Source: Nosocomiicoccus ampullae (GTDB lineage Bacteria > Bacillota > Bacilli > Staphylococcales > Salinicoccaceae). Taken from it: a stretch of 27,564 nt of DNA. The notes under the pieces were generated by a model that saw nothing but the letters and a program-made list of their open reading frames with translations, did no database searches and was not told where the DNA came from. Below are positions 25,845 through 27,564 of the stretch, piece after piece (positions within the stretch are counted from its first letter, which is position 1; every line of letters starts with the position of its first letter). The translations under genes and the position numbers were made by a program. Where the stretch lies: contig NZ_MBFG01000014.1 in assembly GCF_001696685.1 (NCBI RefSeq), forward strand, positions 1 through 27,564, written 5' to 3'.

Positions 25845-26292
25845 CTAATCTCACCCACATGACATGTGCATCTTTACCTGCACCGTAATAATCTTTTCGT
25901 ATACCGCCATAAACAAACCCTTTAGATTCATATAATTTAATCGCATGATGATTATTAACATTTACTTCTAATGATATTTGACGGACAGTTGGTTTACAAT
26001 AATCTATAATAAAATCCATCAATGTATTCGCATAGCCATTTCCTCGCGACTCTGGACTGATCGCAATCGTTGTAATCTGTGCATCATCTACTACAATCCA
26101 TAGTCCAATATAACCGACAATGACGTCATTCTTTTCTGCGACAAAATAATGTGCAAAATGATTGTTACACAGTTCATGGACATATGTTTCTTCTGTCCAT
26201 GGTGAATCAGGAAAAGATACAACTTCTATTTTCTGAACTGCTGGAACATCATCAGAGTTCATCGGACGGATTACGATTGATTGTTTTTCCAA
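25828..26292 (-). CDS. rimI: RimI-type GNAT N-acetyltransferase
   Basis: RimI acetylates the N-terminal alanine of ribosomal protein S18; substrates in Firmicutes are less certain. The 154-residue GNAT fold has beta-1 [31 protein letters not shown], the acetyl-CoA pyrophosphate loop SRGNGYA, and the C-terminal [29 protein letters not shown]. The start is a TTG at 26292 with GCGGAG about five bases upstream. The next ATG (residue 11) would remove the first beta-strand, so TTG is preferred. It overlaps tsaB by 22 bp and tsaD by 17 bp, in the conserved tsaB-rimI-tsaD order. Confidence 0.95.
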   Translation of the reverse strand: MEKQSIVIRPMNSDDVPAVQKIEVVSFPDSPWTEETYVHELCNNHFAHYFVAEKNDVIVGYIGLWIVVDDAQITTIAISPESRGNGYANTLMDFIIDYCKPTVRQISLEVNVNNHHAIKLYESKGFVYGGIRKDYYGAGKDAHVMWVRLDGKKY

Positions 26293-26912
26293 TTTCTCTC
26301 CGCCTCAGTTAATCTTAAATAGTCTGGTACAACGTCATGTGCATCAACTTTAGTTAAAAGATCATCATCCATTCCGATAAGAGATGAAATTCTTGGTGTA
26401 GTATGGACACCGTCAACTTCAAATGACTGTTTTTCTAATGTATTATGCACAATAACAGCACCGTATTTTAACACGAGATCTGAGTACTCTTTCCCTGTTC
26501 TAAGCTTTGGCTCTTCTAATACATCGTATCCATTTTGATCAACGTCATATATCGCACTAAAACAGTTTCCACGTCTAGCATCCATCATTGGTGCAACTAC
26601 ACCACGATAGCTTGCTGCTAGCACGAGTAAACTGGATACTGTATAAATCGGTATATTTAAGGAAAAAGCTAACGTTTTTGCAACTGTTACTCCTATTCTT
26701 AACCCTGTATATGATCCCGGACCATTTGCTACAATAATTCGTTCTAACTCAGACTTATCTACATTCGCTAGTTTAAGTACCTCGTTAATAACTGGCATTA
26801 ACGTTTCTGAATGTGTGCGTTTAACATTGATATTAATTTCAGCTAATAATACGTCATCTGAAACGGCTACAGACAACGCTCGATTTGAAGTATCTATATA
26901 TAAAGACTTCAC
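26271..26912 (-). CDS. tsaB: tRNA threonylcarbamoyladenosine biosynthesis protein TsaB
   Basis: TsaB is the non-catalytic ASKHA partner of TsaD. The 213-residue protein has the N-terminal KSLYIDTSNRALSVAVSD, the conserved GPGSYTGLRIGVTVAKTLAF, and MDARRGNCFSAIYD. It lacks the TsaD-type metal histidines, as expected. The start is GTG at 26912, directly abutting the TAA of tsaE (TAAGTG), with AGGTG in the end of tsaE as the ribosome site. Confidence 0.97.
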   Translation of the reverse strand: MKSLYIDTSNRALSVAVSDDVLLAEININVKRTHSETLMPVINEVLKLANVDKSELERIIVANGPGSYTGLRIGVTVAKTLAFSLNIPIYTVSSLLVLAASYRGVVAPMMDARRGNCFSAIYDVDQNGYDVLEEPKLRTGKEYSDLVLKYGAVIVHNTLEKQSFEVDGVHTTPRISSLIGMDDDLLTKVDAHDVVPDYLRLTEAERNWKNNQS

Positions 26913-27362
26913 TTATAACACACCTACTAACTCCTCGTATTGTTTACCTTCTGATACAATTGAAAACTTCCTTTGATTTTCATCAATACGTTCAATATTA
27001 ATTTTTAAAAATTCATTCGGCAAATATTCTTTTATAAAATTATACCACTCAATAATCGTAATATCGAAATCATTGAAGTACTCATCAAACCCTAAATCCT
27101 CATCACTCTGTTCTAATCGATAACAGTCCATATGATGTAAATAATTATCATTTAATTTATATGACTTAATGATATTAAAAGTTGGAGAAGTAATTGCACG
27201 CTTAACACCTAAAGATTTACCTAAAAATTGAGTAAATTTTGTTTTACCTGCCCCTAAATCACCACTTAAAAGAATAACAAAACCTGGTTTTATATATTTA
27301 CCAATCGTTTCAGCTAGTTGTTTAGTATCATTTAAATCATTTATATAAATAGTTTTATCCAT
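26913..27362 (-). CDS. tsaE: tRNA threonylcarbamoyladenosine ATPase TsaE
   Basis: TsaE is the P-loop ATPase that drives turnover of the TsaB-TsaD complex. The 149-residue protein has Walker A GDLGAGKT (34-41), switch-like TSPTFNIIKSY, the HHMDCYRLE strand and FDITIIEW. The ATG at 27362 follows GAGG by five bases. It is the first gene of the t6A operon and starts only 28 bases after the rRNA operon terminator stem, with no clear promoter of its own in that gap. It could be expressed from rRNA read-through or from a promoter overlapping the AT-rich terminator tail. Confidence 0.97.
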   Translation of the reverse strand: MDKTIYINDLNDTKQLAETIGKYIKPGFVILLSGDLGAGKTKFTQFLGKSLGVKRAITSPTFNIIKSYKLNDNYLHHMDCYRLEQSDEDLGFDEYFNDFDITIIEWYNFIKEYLPNEFLKINIERIDENQRKFSIVSEGKQYEELVGVL

Positions 27363-27390
27363 AATAACCTCATAATATATAAAAATATAT

Positions 27391-27417
27391 AAAAAAAGGA
27401 GACCCTATAGGGTCTCC
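27391..27417 (-). terminator. Terminator of the rRNA operon
   Basis: GGAGACCC, TATA, GGGTCTCC (27398-27417) followed on the minus strand by seven T residues. It lies 7 bases after the 3' end of 5S rRNA. Confidence 0.95.
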
Positions 27418-27424
27418 AATGAGT

Positions 27425-27538
27425 GCCTAGCGACGTCCTACTCTAGCACGGGTCAACCGAACTACCATCGGCGCTGGAGAGCTTAACTTCTGTGTTCGGC
27501 ATGGGAACAGGTGTGGCCTCTCCGCCATCGTCACTAGA
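27425..27538 (-). rRNA. rrf: 5S ribosomal RNA
   Basis: The reverse complement starts TCTAGTGACGATGGCGGAGA, contains the highly conserved CACACCTGTTCCCATGCCGA and AACACAGAAGTTAAGCTCTC segments, and ends TAGGACGTCGCTAGGC, pairing with the 5' end. About 114 nt is typical of Staphylococcaceae. The 23S gene should lie beyond the right edge. Ends are placed by analogy and may be off by a base or two. Confidence 0.97.
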
Positions 27539-27564
27539 CATACACTCAAAACCAAATAGAAGCA

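Overview
The window is a low-GC Gram-positive chromosome segment, most likely from a non-Staphylococcus genus of the Staphylococcaceae (Jeotgalicoccus, Nosocomiicoccus or Salinicoccus type). Evidence for this: a CIRCE-controlled groES-groEL divergent from a MroQ/YdiL-type CPBP protease, a Rex gene of staphylococcal length, LPXTG wall proteins, and abundant T-tract terminators. The genus is an inference. The order 5S rRNA, tsaE, tsaB, rimI, tsaD, ABC-F, rex, tatA, tatC ... CPBP protease, groES, groEL follows the Bacillus subtilis ydiB-to-groEL order as I know it. Accessory genes are interpolated into this backbone.

Layout from low to high coordinates. (1) 65-6750: a type I restriction-modification operon, hsdM-hsdS-hsdR on the minus strand with 11-bp overlaps, followed by an unrecognised 240-aa gene behind a hairpin. 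(2) 6781-8864: groES-groEL with CIRCE operator, promoter and terminator. (3) 8942-11684: CPBP protease and a convergent DCC-family gene. The bidirectional terminator they shared has been split by an intact IS1182-family element, which left an exact 27-bp direct repeat of the terminator. (4) 11728-16296: flavohaemoglobin, a TPM-domain/LemA pair and an M3 oligopeptidase. (5) 16295-16942: a small, apparently disordered LPXTG protein. (6) 17056-21101: a tight minus-strand run rex-tatA-tatC-GH32-rpiR. (7) 21185-24777: an ABC-F ATPase, a terminator carrying three DnaA-box matches, and a CAP-domain LPXTG protein with a Pro/Thr/Glu stalk. (8) 24794-27538: the tsaE-tsaB-rimI-tsaD group and the 5S gene at the end of an rRNA operon.

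The most interesting item is the GH32 gene. It is full length and sits where S. aureus carries scrB, but two of the three catalytic carboxylates of sucrose-6-phosphate hydrolases are replaced (nucleophile Asp to Ala, stabiliser Asp to Asn). It is co-transcribed with an RpiR-type regulator whose SIS domain also lacks the usual phosphosugar-binding Ser/Gly pattern. The pair looks like a sugar enzyme and regulator repurposed inside the rex-tat operon. Other notable points are the tatA-tatC intergenic RNA, with three mutually exclusive pairing segments, and the absence of agr between the protease and the GH32 gene. No intergenic stretch exceeds 300 bases.
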